Shown: piece by piece, positions 12,101 to 23,600 of the stretch | Layout of the letters: every line of letters starts with the position of its first letter | Position numbering within the stretch: the first letter of the stretch is position 1 | Assembly: GCA_950295325.1 (NCBI GenBank) | Contig: OX485808.1 | Span: 24,698,527 to 24,758,526, forward strand | Source: Polytrichum commune | Lineage: Eukaryota > Streptophyta > Polytrichopsida > Polytrichales > Polytrichaceae | Direction of reading: 5' to 3' | Length of the DNA stretch: 60,000 nt | Notes under the pieces: model-generated | Databases searched by the model: none | Seen by the model: the letters and a program-made list of their open reading frames with translations, nothing else | Told to the model about the DNA's origin: nothing | Made by a program: the position numbers and the translations under genes

Positions 12101-13606
12101 GATGTTTTTAGCACCATGTTGTTGAGCTACAGCATATTTTGAGACCTTGAATGTAGGGAAATGCAGAGCAATTGGAGTGAGCAACTACACCGAAATACAC
12201 CTGACTGAGCTTCTAGCCTCCTGTGAAATCAAACCCATGGTGAACCAGGTGGAGGTGCATCCTTGGTTGGCACAAATCCAGCTGCGCAACATGTGCTCCC
12301 TCCATGGCATTGTAGTTCAAGCCTACTCGCCGCTTGGAGTCGGCTTGGTACGTTTGTCTTCCTTACATATTTCCTATGTCACCTCTGTTTCCAAAATTGG
12401 ATTTCTCATAGCAATAGAATTTAACCCTTTAACTCATGAGACTTTCTCCAAGTTGTCAAGAATTGGTCCCCTATGATTTCCCATTGGTTGTTTTGCATAC
12501 CATATCGACCACTTCTTTCCACTTGTGATGGTGCATGCTTGGAAGGTAGTGTTTGAATTTGAATGAAGAGCAACCTCTTTCGGTTCATCGAGGGCCAAAC
12601 TCCTTTCAGCACCTCTTGCCATGCCAAAATAAGGTTGACCCTCAATGCACCGATGTAGAATGTTCTTCAATCAAACCTCCACATTACCTCCAAATATGCA
12701 CCAAAAACTTACTGAACATGGAAGGTGTTGTATGCAAAACAACCAACTTCCCATCAAAAGCTGTGTTGAGTTAGAGGACAACTATCATATCCCGTATATA
12801 TTTAGAGCAAGAAATTTTTGTGGAGGTGCCACCTCATTGGAAGGATGCTACATTAAGTCTACAAAAGCAAGCAATCTCTCTCTCTCTCTCTCCTACTTTA
12901 TTTATGCTTTCCTTTGCCCTCGTATCCCTCCAGTCTTATCCCTAACTTCTGTACCCCTCATTACCCCCTTGCTCTCATTACTTGTTGCCTATTGAATTTC
13001 TAATTATCAACAGGGCCGCCCACACTAACTAACGACCCCAAACGGAACAACGCCCACATACTTGCATTCAACTTGTCTGGTATCTGCAGTTTATTACAGT
13101 TCCAAGTGCATGTTAATGATACCCATCTAAAATATTATGGAGATCTTGAGGGTTTTCTCTTCCCACCAAGTATATGTACAAAATAAAAAATATTTTTCTG
13201 GTTTCTGTGCAGTACAGCTTCTCCAGGACTCCACAGTTTGCGCAATATCATCAAAACACAAGAAGTCTGCAGCACAAGTTCTTCTGAGATGGGGTGTTCA
13301 GAACGATCTAGGTGGTTAACAACACTCAATTTGCCCAACTGCTTGATTAGGGTAGGCGTGATTCATGCATGGCTTGCTTTTCTGACATCTACAGATCAAT
13401 GTGTGTACCTATAATACATCCTAGAATGATTCTGAATGATTTTCTGCTGTGTTTTCGTAGTGGTTCTTCCAAAGTCCGTGCACGAAGAGTACATTGTGGA
13501 GAACTCCCAGATCTTCTCCTTCGCTTTGTCAGATGAAGACATGGCCACTCTGAAAAGCCTTGATCAGGGGCACCACTTCTGCTGGTCAGCCGAGGATGTT
13601 ATGTGA
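9114..13606 (+). CDS. Aldo/keto reductase, NAD(P)H-dependent oxidoreductase
   Basis: Ten exons can be joined in one frame: 9114-9183, 9382-9459, 9627-9738, 9952-10012, 10850-10869, 11106-11129, 11549-11616, 12157-12347, 13218-13311 and 13461-13606, giving about 287 aa. The start is the ATG giving MENIGTHIPQIPLYNG. The AKR catalytic tetrad is complete: D50 and Y55 in HIDTASIYKNE, K80 in FITSKVSP and H113 in LCLVHWPG. Family signatures follow: KCRAIGVSNYTEIHL, VNQVEVHPWL, QAYSPLGVGL, KSAAQVLLRWGVQND and VVLPKSVHEEYI. The protein is a single-domain TIM barrel that reduces carbonyls to alcohols; the substrate cannot be read from the sequence. It is about 20-30 aa shorter than many AKRs, mostly around the loop after the catalytic His and the C-terminus. 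Exons 5 (20 nt) and 6 (24 nt) are very small and were placed by protein homology and phase. The acceptor of exon 9 has alternatives a few codons away. Confidence 0.87.
10040..10800 (+). repeat. Nested tandem duplications in AKR intron 4
   Basis: A short unit ('gcaattcaaaag.taggacttcaac..ctatgtagttgaagcacgaaactaagtg') repeats at about 10060, 10120, 10180 and again at 10495. A larger ~300 bp block at about 10190-10480 is repeated at about 10500-10790, including 'aatcttc.acggaatgacaagtag' and 'ccagatctatgtaatgcagtct'. Confidence 0.7.
12038..12062 (+). repeat. Telomere-like (TTTAGGG)n stretch in AKR intron 7
   Basis: Roughly three plant telomere-type units, ggtttagggtttagggttta. Such telo-boxes are common in plant introns and promoters; there is no sign of a true telomere here. 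Confidence 0.5.
12421..12784 (+). mobile_element. Foldback MITE, copy A, in AKR intron 8
   Basis: The ends are inverted copies of one another ('aaccctttaactcatgagac' against the reverse of 'tgttgagttagaggacaact'). The subterminal 'ggttgttttgcatac' and 'gtatgcaaaacaacc' are also inverted. The interior (gaatgaagagcaacctctttcggttcat) matches the copies at 21877-22223 and 24677-24920. Confidence 0.65.
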
Positions 13607-14244
13607 TGCATGACCACTATTGGTGATCAGTCTCAACTAGAAGCCTAGTAGTGTCACGGCCACAACATCGTCAACATATATAAGTAGCTTTTTGGAAGTG
13701 CATAACTAACTATTCACGGTATAATATTTAGTGTAGTGCTTTAGATAATAGTTTTACGTTGCAACATGCAAGAGGAAGGTAATATGGATGTGTGCGTACT
13801 AATGTCAAGTGTCATGTGTTTACGTTGACTATTGTGTAATCTAGGCATAGACCTCATAATAATTTCCCTGTTGAGATATTAGTAGGCACATTAATGCCAA
13901 GTGTCATGAGTTTACATTGATGGTCAAGTTGTTTATGTATCAATGTACAACTTAGCATAGGCCTCATAGTAGGGTAAGTGACACTAGTTACCATACTCGG
14001 TGTAGACTACAGTAATTGGGTCTTATGTGGTCACTCTAGTTGATTGGACAATCGTATCTGTTTGAGGGGCATATGGCAAGGCTTCCAGTTAAGAATAGAC
14101 ATTAAAAGGACATGTGTTGCGATGAGATTGGCCCATGTGCTCAAAGTATAGACACCATTCTAGGTCTAGTAGTTTTTATGATTGGGAGGTTCCATGTGAT
14201 CGTTTAGAAGAGAGGGAGAAACTTTACTTTGAACTCTTATACCC
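13607..14244. other. 3' flank of the AKR gene with a small repeat element
   Basis: No gene seen. A ~105 bp unit occurs twice in direct order ('tgtcaagtgtcatg.gtttac' near 13803 and 13904). The stretch ends with GTGACACTAGTTACCAT..CGGTGTAG at about 13978-14010, the same terminus type as at 37783-37812 and 51902-51930. It is probably an internally duplicated non-autonomous DNA element. Confidence 0.4.
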
Positions 14245-14252
14245 TTCGCATC

Positions 14253-15107
14253 CTCGGGGGGGCACTGGCGAAAAACGTAGGAACTACGTGCGATAAAATA
14301 TAGGGTCTTGTATAAAAATTTGGCGTAAAATTTGTAAAATTTGTAAAATTATTAGATGTAGTATAGGGTGCTCTGGGATTGTGAAACATGATTATATGTA
14401 ATATAGGATTTGATAAAACATGATTAAATTACCTAAGTGGTACATATAAAATAGCATGGAGAAAAAGCGATAGTTTCAAGAATTAAATACTTTGCCACCA
14501 AAATATAAAACCGGCCCCACTTTAGACCTTTTGGAAATTGCATAAATGAAAAAAAAATGCCGGCTAATTGCCTAAATACATTAGGAAATGGGGGCTATCA
14601 ACCGATAAATTTTGCACTCTCTAGGCCCACTCTCAGGTAAAAATTGAAAAATCTACCTAAGACCTCAAGGTTTCTAGCTGTGTTGTCCAACACAACTTTT
14701 ATTCGTTGGCTCGTGTTGCTTAATGACATGTAATTGCAATCTTTTGTTGTTATTGTTTAGTGTTTTGCTTTGCCCGGACTTTAGTGTGACCCTGAACCCT
14801 AAACCCTAGTAAATGTTTGCTTCTCTTACTCTGTACACATGCTTCTAACGAGAATTCTACTGTATCATACACTTTAAGGAATGGGGGCAATCAGGGAAAA
14901 AAATTTACATATAAGTAATATAGGGTACCATAAAATCAACCATCCAAGAATTTATAATTACCAATAGGGTGCAAATAATCACAACAATTTACCATTATTT
15001 CAAAAATTAGCATCCCTTTTAATCCTTTCTCATAGGTAAATAGCCCCCATTTTAATAGGTCATTATCGCAAGTGTATGCAAAATATACAAGGGAGTGCCC
15101 CCCCGAG
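14253..15107 (+). mobile_element. 855-bp MITE with perfect 8-bp target duplication
   Basis: The terminal inverted repeat CTCGGGGGGGCACT is perfect at both ends, and the element is flanked by TTCGCATC at 14245-14252 and again at 15108-15115. An 8-bp duplication is typical of hAT (also P) transposons. The interior is AT-rich, contains 'aaatgggggctat'-type motifs in both orientations and encodes nothing. Confidence 0.85.
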
Positions 15108-15115
15108 TTCGCATC

Positions 15116-17679
15116 TTAACTCCAATTCTAAAACTTGAAATGTCAATTTTCATGATTTGTATCTCTTGATGGGAGGAGACAATTCCCAATCCGATCCAAC
15201 GGCCAAAATTGTTTTGTGGTTGGAAGTGCCCACAAGAGGCCCACATACCCAACAATGACAATACATCTTCCAATGGCATTCCAAAATGTGGGCCAATTAT
15301 TCACTTGTGGTATTCGAGATTATATGATGTGAAAATTAAGGTGGGGTCAACACAATCAATAGGCTATCAAATGCTAATATAACTTCATAAAACTAGGTGT
15401 ACTTTCACTTGTTGTCATTGGTGATGGTGCTAGGAAGGCATCTCCATTGGCATTAAATTAAGTATGTTAAAAGCCCCTCTTAGATAAGGTACATTCTTTC
15501 GTATATTGGGATATTGTCCATTGAAAGTTGCCATGACACCGGTCTAATCCACAATCACTCCCATGATTTGGGGCGGAAACCATGATTACATGTTGACATT
15601 ACCCAAGGGCCTAGTGGCAATTTGACCTAGTACGAGCCATAATCACAAAGTCCTAGATGAGAGTCAACTTAAGGTAGAGGGTGCTAAAATCAACAACACC
15701 CATCCAAAACCAATACCCTTAAATCTTACATAATAAGTACATTCTGATTATGAGAATGCTCATCATATGAACACAAAGCACCCCCCCCCCCTCAATGGTT
15801 TTGGGTGACAAGACAACTTTCGCTTCAAAAGATTGTATTTAGTTCAATATTGGGGGAATTTTTTTTTTATAATTTTTTTTTTAAAAAAAAAAAAAAACTT
15901 GCAATACACCTGGTCTCTTTTTCCAACCTAGGAATAAAAACAAATTAGTTTATACATCTACCACATGTATGTCTAATATCTTGACTCGTTTACCTTACAC
16001 ACAACCACAACCAATGCGGTTGAAGATTGTAATTTACTTTCTTTCAATCTATCTCTAAGAAATAAGGGGGGTTAAAGTGCATTGATGACCACCACACCCA
16101 CAACTACTCTTCATCAACAACAATACAAGGTGCAATTGAGGGTGCTTGTGATGGTTATACTTCAAATTGCTTTTGTTATGTATTGGACTTACTCCACATT
16201 GCTTCCATTATTACTTTACATTGTTTTTGTTATGTTTGGGTTATTTTGTGGCACATATAGAGACTTTTAAGGTCAAATCGTGGATAAGGGATTGCCAAAA
16301 GCTAGTACTTCTTAGACAAACTTTACATTAGAATCCTTAATTGTTTGTTTCCACTTCATGGATTGCACCAATAGAAGATGCAACAATTGAGGTCGAAATT
16401 CATATTCAATTACAACCAAACATTGTGTGAAACACAAAATACTTGTAGGGTTTGGTGAAGGTAGTTAGTTACAGTTAAGCTTATGTAGTTGTGGGTCTTC
16501 AAGTTCACCTTGTTGATATGAAATATTGCATGCTAGGGAGAAACAATTAGAGTATCCAACAGAATTGCAAGCAAAGGAAGTGTTTTTTGGCAGCATATGT
16601 ATTCATGCAATAACCTAATGAGAAAGGATGTTAGAGTACCAACCGGCATTAATATTAAAAATCTTTCATCCCACCAACTACCATGCTTTCTTCGATTGAC
16701 CACATACATGTTATAGACCACTTCAACATCTAATGTCTAAGAGAAATCCAATTGCAAAATATCAAACAAGACCCCATAGTCACAAGATCAGAGTTTTCAT
16801 GAAGGGGGTTAATGAATTATAGTGCTTTTGCAAAGTTGTAGTGTATCCTAGTGGGTGTCAAAGTTGGTGACGGATGTCACTCATATTTGATGTTTTTCAT
16901 ATTGGATGTGGGTGCCATAGTGTTGAGGCATGTTTCATTTGGGGTAATGTTAAGACTATTAGCAACAACTCATTCTTATATCACGCAATGACTACATGCA
17001 GGTAGGCAAGCTCACCTCCATCTTTAAGCCTCAGTGACCTCTTATGTTACAAGCTCCAACTGCACATAGGAGGATCATTCATTAAAAGTTGAATTAAGCG
17101 CAACTACATGACAAGCCAATGAGTTGTCAAGTTTATCAAGAAGCATAAAGGTGTGTAAAGTTTCTTGGGAAGAGAAGGCTATGGCCTTCTCTAGAGAAAA
17201 AGGGAATTGAATGGTCTCATTCACTTGTTTCCAAATGGTACTATCAATCATTTATCAATCGTACCTTAAGGTGCTTCAAGGTTTGGCCCTTTGTGGCTGG
17301 AATGTTTTTTGGTTTTAAATGGTGTTTGGCATCTTATTTCATATATTAAGATATACATGTACATTTGAATTCCTATTGATAGACATTGGGAATCAATAGG
17401 ATATTCTAATAGTAGGACACTAGACATGATTGGTTCAAGGGCAACCCTCTCACGGATCTCACACCCAACCTAGATGGCATGTTTGAATGGGCTTTCTTAT
17501 AGCTTCCAGTTTATTCATGCTTTGTTTGTTCATTGGCTTGTTGTTGTTATGATTGGGACATATCATGTAGGTTTCTAGTCTTTTGACCCTTCTCATTGGC
17601 TTCTACCAATTGTGTTCATATTACATTTCTCACCCTATGGGGATGGGTTACCACAATCTAGTAAAATGCCCTTCCATTC
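15116..17679. other. Gene-free repeat-rich spacer
   Basis: Contains a C-homopolymer near 15781 and an A/T homopolymer block near 15857-15898. ORFs are short and unsupported. Nothing else was recognised. Confidence 0.4.
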
Positions 17680-17682
17680 TTA

Positions 17683-18231
17683 GGGCCAAGTTCCATGTAC
17701 CAGTCCCGGTCCGTTTTTTTAAAAATAAATGGGTGGGCCGGTGAAAAGAGGGTGGTGCCATGTGCCCATCCCTCTCACCCAAGGACTGGTACCCCCCATG
17801 GATGGGTGTCCCACGTTTTGTGTTGTGGAAGAATGGGTGCCAAAGGACCAGCGGTCCTAATGGTAACGTGAAGGACATGTGCCGGTTAGAGAGCTATGGT
17901 GACCGGGTCGGCCGGTCACCTAGGGTACACCCTTGGATACTAAAGGCCACTTTGTTCTTCTAATCCCTTCTTTTGAGGAGTACTCCTAGGGAACCGTGTA
18001 TTTTATGATGTTTTTAGAATCTAGATGACCTTCATTGCCGGTGACCTTCATAAAGTGTCATGTCTTATCACTCACCAAATTTAGTTAGAAAGTAGGAAAT
18101 CGGAATAAACCGGCACCCCACATAGAAGTACCCCTCCATAAAATGGGTGACATCACCCATTTTTTGGATGATGTCACCCGTTTCTCACCCATCGGAAAAA
18201 CGGACCGGGACCGGTACATGGAACTTGGCCC
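17683..18231 (+). mobile_element. PIF/Harbinger-type (Tourist-like) MITE, TSD TTA
   Basis: The termini GGGCCAAGTTCCATGTACC and its inverted partner (differing at about one base over ~37 bp) are flanked by TTA at 17680-17682 and 18232-18234. A GGGCC-type terminus with a TTA/TAA duplication is the hallmark of PIF/Harbinger MITEs. The 549-bp interior has a second internal inverted repeat (gggtgacatcaccca/gatgtcaccc). Confidence 0.88.
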
Positions 18232-18234
18232 TTA

Positions 18235-20609
18235 CCTAGGAGGTGGGAGGTGGGAGGTTCATACCCTTGCAAGTTTCAACTTATGTGTTGAAATTAATTA
18301 AATTCCAACATCTAATTTTTTGAAAGCATTGAAACATGAACCTTTAAGCACCTTATTTTAGTCTATCTTGGTTGGTAAAAATGTTTGGTCCTTGTGGAAT
18401 GTGTCCAAATTGCCAAATCACCAACTTAAACATTACAATACCATACTTTACACCCAAAGCGTGGGCAACGGTGACCTCAATTAGAGTTTACTCTCTCTTT
18501 TTGGAACCCTAAGTGCCTACAAAGTCATACAATGGTTGATGGATGATTTCAAACACACTTTTCCGTTAGATGGAAGGTTCATGGAAGGCCACTCCATACA
18601 TAAGTGGAGTCACAAGAAACCCTCATATTGGATGACATGTATCTCATGATCAACCGACATATACATATTTTTCAAGGGAAAAAAAAAAACGTGATTTATG
18701 TTAGAAAACTTCTTTTGTTGAGGAATTTACTCTACAAAGAGCGACTGAAAGTTTTGAACATCTTAGATATAGATGGAGCCACGAGTTCCCAAGCCCACAC
18801 AACAAGTCTTGTTGGCACACCAATTGCAAAGAGTATTGTCATAGAAACAAAATGAGCTAATGAAAATTGTAGGTTTGGTTTATGCTTTTGTATGCATTAC
18901 GAGCAAGAAAGAATGGTGCTCCAATAAGTATAATGTTTTTTGCCTTGAGAAGAATTTTTGTTGAAACAAGGTAATATAAGGAAAGGAAAATAAAATAAAT
19001 TCTCCTATTGGTCTTTGGTTTATTTAAGCATGTGAAAAACAAGGAGGAAGCACTACTTGTTAGTGAACTTGACCCAACATGTCAATATTTGCCCATACCA
19101 AGTAAGGAAAATTAAATGACTCCCAAGTAGGTTAAGTAATGTCAATGTTTGAAAATAAAATGTGGCCACCAAATAGATTAGTTGTTAAAATGTTTAGATG
19201 CTAAAGAAATAGAAGGCATGTCTTACACAAAGATAACTTCTCAATTGCACTACACAAATATGGCGCAATTAAAAATGTACACTTGAACCAAGTGACCATG
19301 AAATACTTCATTCTTGTCATGAGTCAGACATGGTTTAATTTCCTTTGAATAAAACTTTTTGGCATGGGGGAGTACAAACTACACTAAACATCAAATTCTT
19401 TTATATTATGAAGATTGGTGTGCCATGTTTATTAGAGTGGACTTTGTTATTTATCATATAGCACCAAATATCTGATAACAACCTCTCTTGTTGCCTCCCA
19501 ACAATTGCAAGTCAATGATGAACAGTGAGCCACACTAAATTAGGTGTTTCATGCATTGTTAATTAATCAAGTTTCAATAGGGGAAAATGGGTCCCCATAT
19601 GAAACGACATTCATACGAGCTCCACAAATCATGAGGAAAGTTGCTACAACTCGATTTGGATTTGCTAACCATCTCGTACTACCGTAATCACATGTCACAT
19701 ATCTTAGGAGAAGTACACTCCACCAACTATCCCAATCAGTGCGTGTTATAATTCACAGTTATGCAATGCAATAACATCTTACTCAGGAGGTTCAATTTTT
19801 AGTAATAGAAGTTCAATAGGTTGTTTGGACATTATAGAACATAAATGTCTTTGATAAATGACTTTGCTTGGCAAAACTTTAGATAGTTATAGCACTGCAT
19901 AGTTCCAAATAGCAACACACACTAATTGGGATAATCAGTGGAATTGGAAACAGTAACCCTTTAAGACCCATCTACCTAATTGCAAACCTTCACACATAAA
20001 AGATGTTGAATTGTTAAGTGCACATGCAGTCTTTAAAATAGACCATCAATAGATTTACATATACCAAAACAAAACAAAACAAAAACATGTTAAACACCTG
20101 CAACCCCTTGATTCCAGTTGCATATTTCAGCTTCTCCTTCAGTCTCGTAATTCCAGTCAGGACATTCATAAGTGATGAAGCAACCTAGCAGAGACTCAAT
20201 GTACATATCTGATGCCAAGGGAAGATGCAGGGTAAATTTACATGTGCATTTATTGATGTATTTACACATGATAGAAGGACTTGGTAAAGAAATCAGATTC
20301 TCTCCTTCCATGGTGTCCCTGGCAACATTCAGTCCAGGAATGTGGAATGACAAAATTTCCTAATCTTATGCCATAAAGTTAGCTACTAAGTTCATATGTT
20401 CGAACTTTATCTAAACTGCTGTCCACAACCCTCATTTGTCATAAAGACAACCAGGTATTAGTTATATGGACAATATTGCAACTGGGTAATACTGGCATGT
20501 CCCACTGGTTAAACTGCCTTTTTGGCACTGAAAAGCTTCCAAGCAAAATTTAGTGGAGGTTGCTTTAAAAGCTGTAACACTGCTGTTCGTCCCTGTTTTG
20601 TAAAAAAAT
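18235..20609. other. Gene-free spacer, 3' flank of SEX4 at its right end
   Basis: AT-rich with no supported gene. A fragment at about 19605-20000 ('attcatacgagctcca.aatcatga', 'tttaagacccatctacct') matches fragments at 1-120 and about 33190-33420. An isolated CTACACTAAACATCAA terminus at about 19379 belongs to the MITE family seen at 892. Confidence 0.4.
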
Positions 20610-23600
20610 TCACCATTTTCCACTGTCAGCAATCTCATCAAGTTTCATGCGAATTTTAGAGCGTTCCTCAGGAGTGAGATCTGCATCTTCTTGCATCAGT
20701 CGCTCACGTAGTTGCTTTGTTGAACCATTCTGGGCATCATCTGTTACCTGTGGGACAAATTGGAGCAAAAGAGCTATTAAAAACTGCTAAAAACTGACGT
20801 TAATTTCGAGAGGTCCTTGAAAGCAAGCACTCTGGTTTTCAAGATCTGAAGGTAAGCATTCTGAGTATGATGCTGGATTGGCAACTATGATAGCAATCAG
20901 TTTACCAATCAGTTTACCAAAAGTTTATTCATGAATTTGTAAGTTACAAATAATTGTATGCATGGACCATCTAAAAATAGGATAGAAGCCATACCTCAAG
21001 GTAGTTATTAACTTGGCCTTCTCTGTTGGGTTGTGATAAGGGTAATTCTGGATTAGTTACCCAGTTACCATCCACAATAAATTTGTATTCATACCGTCCA
21101 ACCTGTTCACCAAAAAGACCAAAACTCAATGTTGGGTGTAATCACGATGGAGAACATTTCGACTAATTTTTCAAATTTTTTTAAAAGAGAAGTCCACATC
21201 CATTACCTACCTATTTCAGCAAGCACCAATGTAAAGAAACGGATTAAAAGGTGCTGGCAACAGGTTAAAAGTGCCTACAGGTACTTTTCGCTCAAGAACC
21301 CATCGGTTTTCATTTTGATTGTATTCCAATGGAACTCTCTGCAAACATTTGAAAACAATTATCACGTGAAACACAGCAGATCATACACATAACCTAATGC
21401 TGACGTAATCTAACACCTTCAAGTCAAGTTGACCTATTGCCTTCCAGAATTAGAGCCTCACAATCACTATATAAGATGCCTTTCCGTTATGCTTTCTTCC
21501 TTCATGGGTTGACATTTCTGCTGTCTTAGGCATAGAGGAACCAAGTATACATGCAATGAATAGACTTCAATAGTTATATAGTTTTTTGCAGAACATTTTA
21601 ACAAAACATTTCCAACAGCACAGGTTCAAGGAGTAGAAAGTAGGCAGGAATGAGCATACCTCACCCCATCCGACATCCAGCCCTGAAATTTCAACACTTT
21701 GAGGTCCACTCCCCCAGTGCAGCTTTATGGGTTGTTTGGAACCATCTGTCAACTAACTAGGAAAAATCATAATGAGCCAGAGTTGCAGGCATAAGGTCAA
21801 ATAGCATGCGGCTAGATAGATTGTATATAAGCTTATAAAAATGCACAGAAATGGTTCAAAAGAGCACATTTTATATAGTTATCCTTCAACTCAATGAAAC
21901 TAGTTGGTTGGGAGTTGGTTATTTTGCATACAACACCTCCCGTGTTGGGTGAGTATTTGGTGCTTGCTTGGAGTTAGTGTGGAGGTTTGAACGAAGAACA
22001 TTCTACATCAGTTCATTGACGGTCAACTCATTTAAGCATGCCAATGGGTGCTAAAATAAGTTTGCCCTCAATGAACCAAAATAGGTTGCTCTTCATTCAA
22101 ATTCAAACACTACCAACAAGCATGCACCACAAGCAATTATTAATATTGTATGCAAAACAACCAATGCATAGTCATAGGGGATGAACTAAAAATAAAAATG
22201 TCCTATTGAGTTTAAGGATAACTCTAGTATATGAAATGTCTTATTGCACTTTGCACTAAAAGAAGAGATTGGCATAAAGAACCAGATGTCATGGAGAAAA
22301 CTCACCAGATCAGCAGTAGCAGCTCTGATTGAATCGAGCTTTGGATGACAGCGACGTACTTTCTGAAAGAACAGACAGAAGTGATAAAAGCTATATTAGA
22401 CATAACTGACATAGATGCCTTTTTTGTTACTCTAATGCACTATAAGAGAATAAACCTGTGAAGTCTTAACTTGCTCACCTGTAGCAAGGTGTTTGCTTCT
22501 TTGAGAGAGTATCCACGCACCCAATACATGTATGCAAGCTGCAAATTCATTCAAAATACAGTTCAGAGTAATATTTCACAGACATGCACACCTCACATTT
22601 GAGAGAAGATTTAAATGAATGCCAAGCTGAAAACCCAATCATCAAAAGTGCAATAATACATTGCACATACTACTATGTAATTATGCAACACTTACCGCAA
22701 CACCTGGAGCACGGCCAAGCCCAGCAGTGCAGTGAATGTAGGCAGTGCCCTTATTCTGCTCGATTGCTCTGTTCAATTGAGCCACAGCTATAGGCAACCG
22801 CATGCGCAAATCATATGGATCAAAATCTCTGCTCGGAAGCAAATCCAGTCATGTATCAGCTCTGAGTGCACAAATGAATGATACGTCCTTAAATTGATGA
22901 CCTAGCATACTGCCAACAACATGACTAAGTGACCAAATCATAAGCAACATGACTACCTTATTTGGCAACGATAGTGCATGATCCCATCAAGGTTGTCTAC
23001 ATGTGTCTGGATGGCAGAAAGATCCACGCCAAAATATCTGAGGTGTAATCAAGGTAAACAAGCTTGTGTGGCCCTCAGCTATGTATATGCAAAGTTAAAA
23101 ACTCGTTACAAGTCAAGTTTAAAATTGCAATATCAGGAACAGGTAGTAAAGGATACGCAAGATCAGGGTCCTGTTGCAAACAGAAAACCACACTGACGCC
23201 TTCTTCCTTCAACTTATCAGCATCTGCAGGTGTCTAAGCACCCAACACACTGGTAAACATTTCTGTAACTTTGGGGTCAAGAACTTAAACCAATTATATA
23301 CTGTATGTTCAGGTATGATTGGGCATGTCTAAGCCTGATTTCAATCGCCACATTATTCTATAAGAGGGTCATGACGACATGTGGCGATTTGTGGCAAGAA
23401 ATAATTGAATAATCTTGCAGCTGAAAATATAATCCCCAGGGCATCAAGCATGAGATCTACAACATTGAGCAGATGCACTCACCAAGGACAGGTAAATGCA
23501 GAATATCATTTCAGAACTGACCTGAAGACAGGAGCCCACGATAAGGTCGGGTAACACATAAGCAAAGTTCATTCCAAGTTCGTGTCTGTATTCAAGTGCT

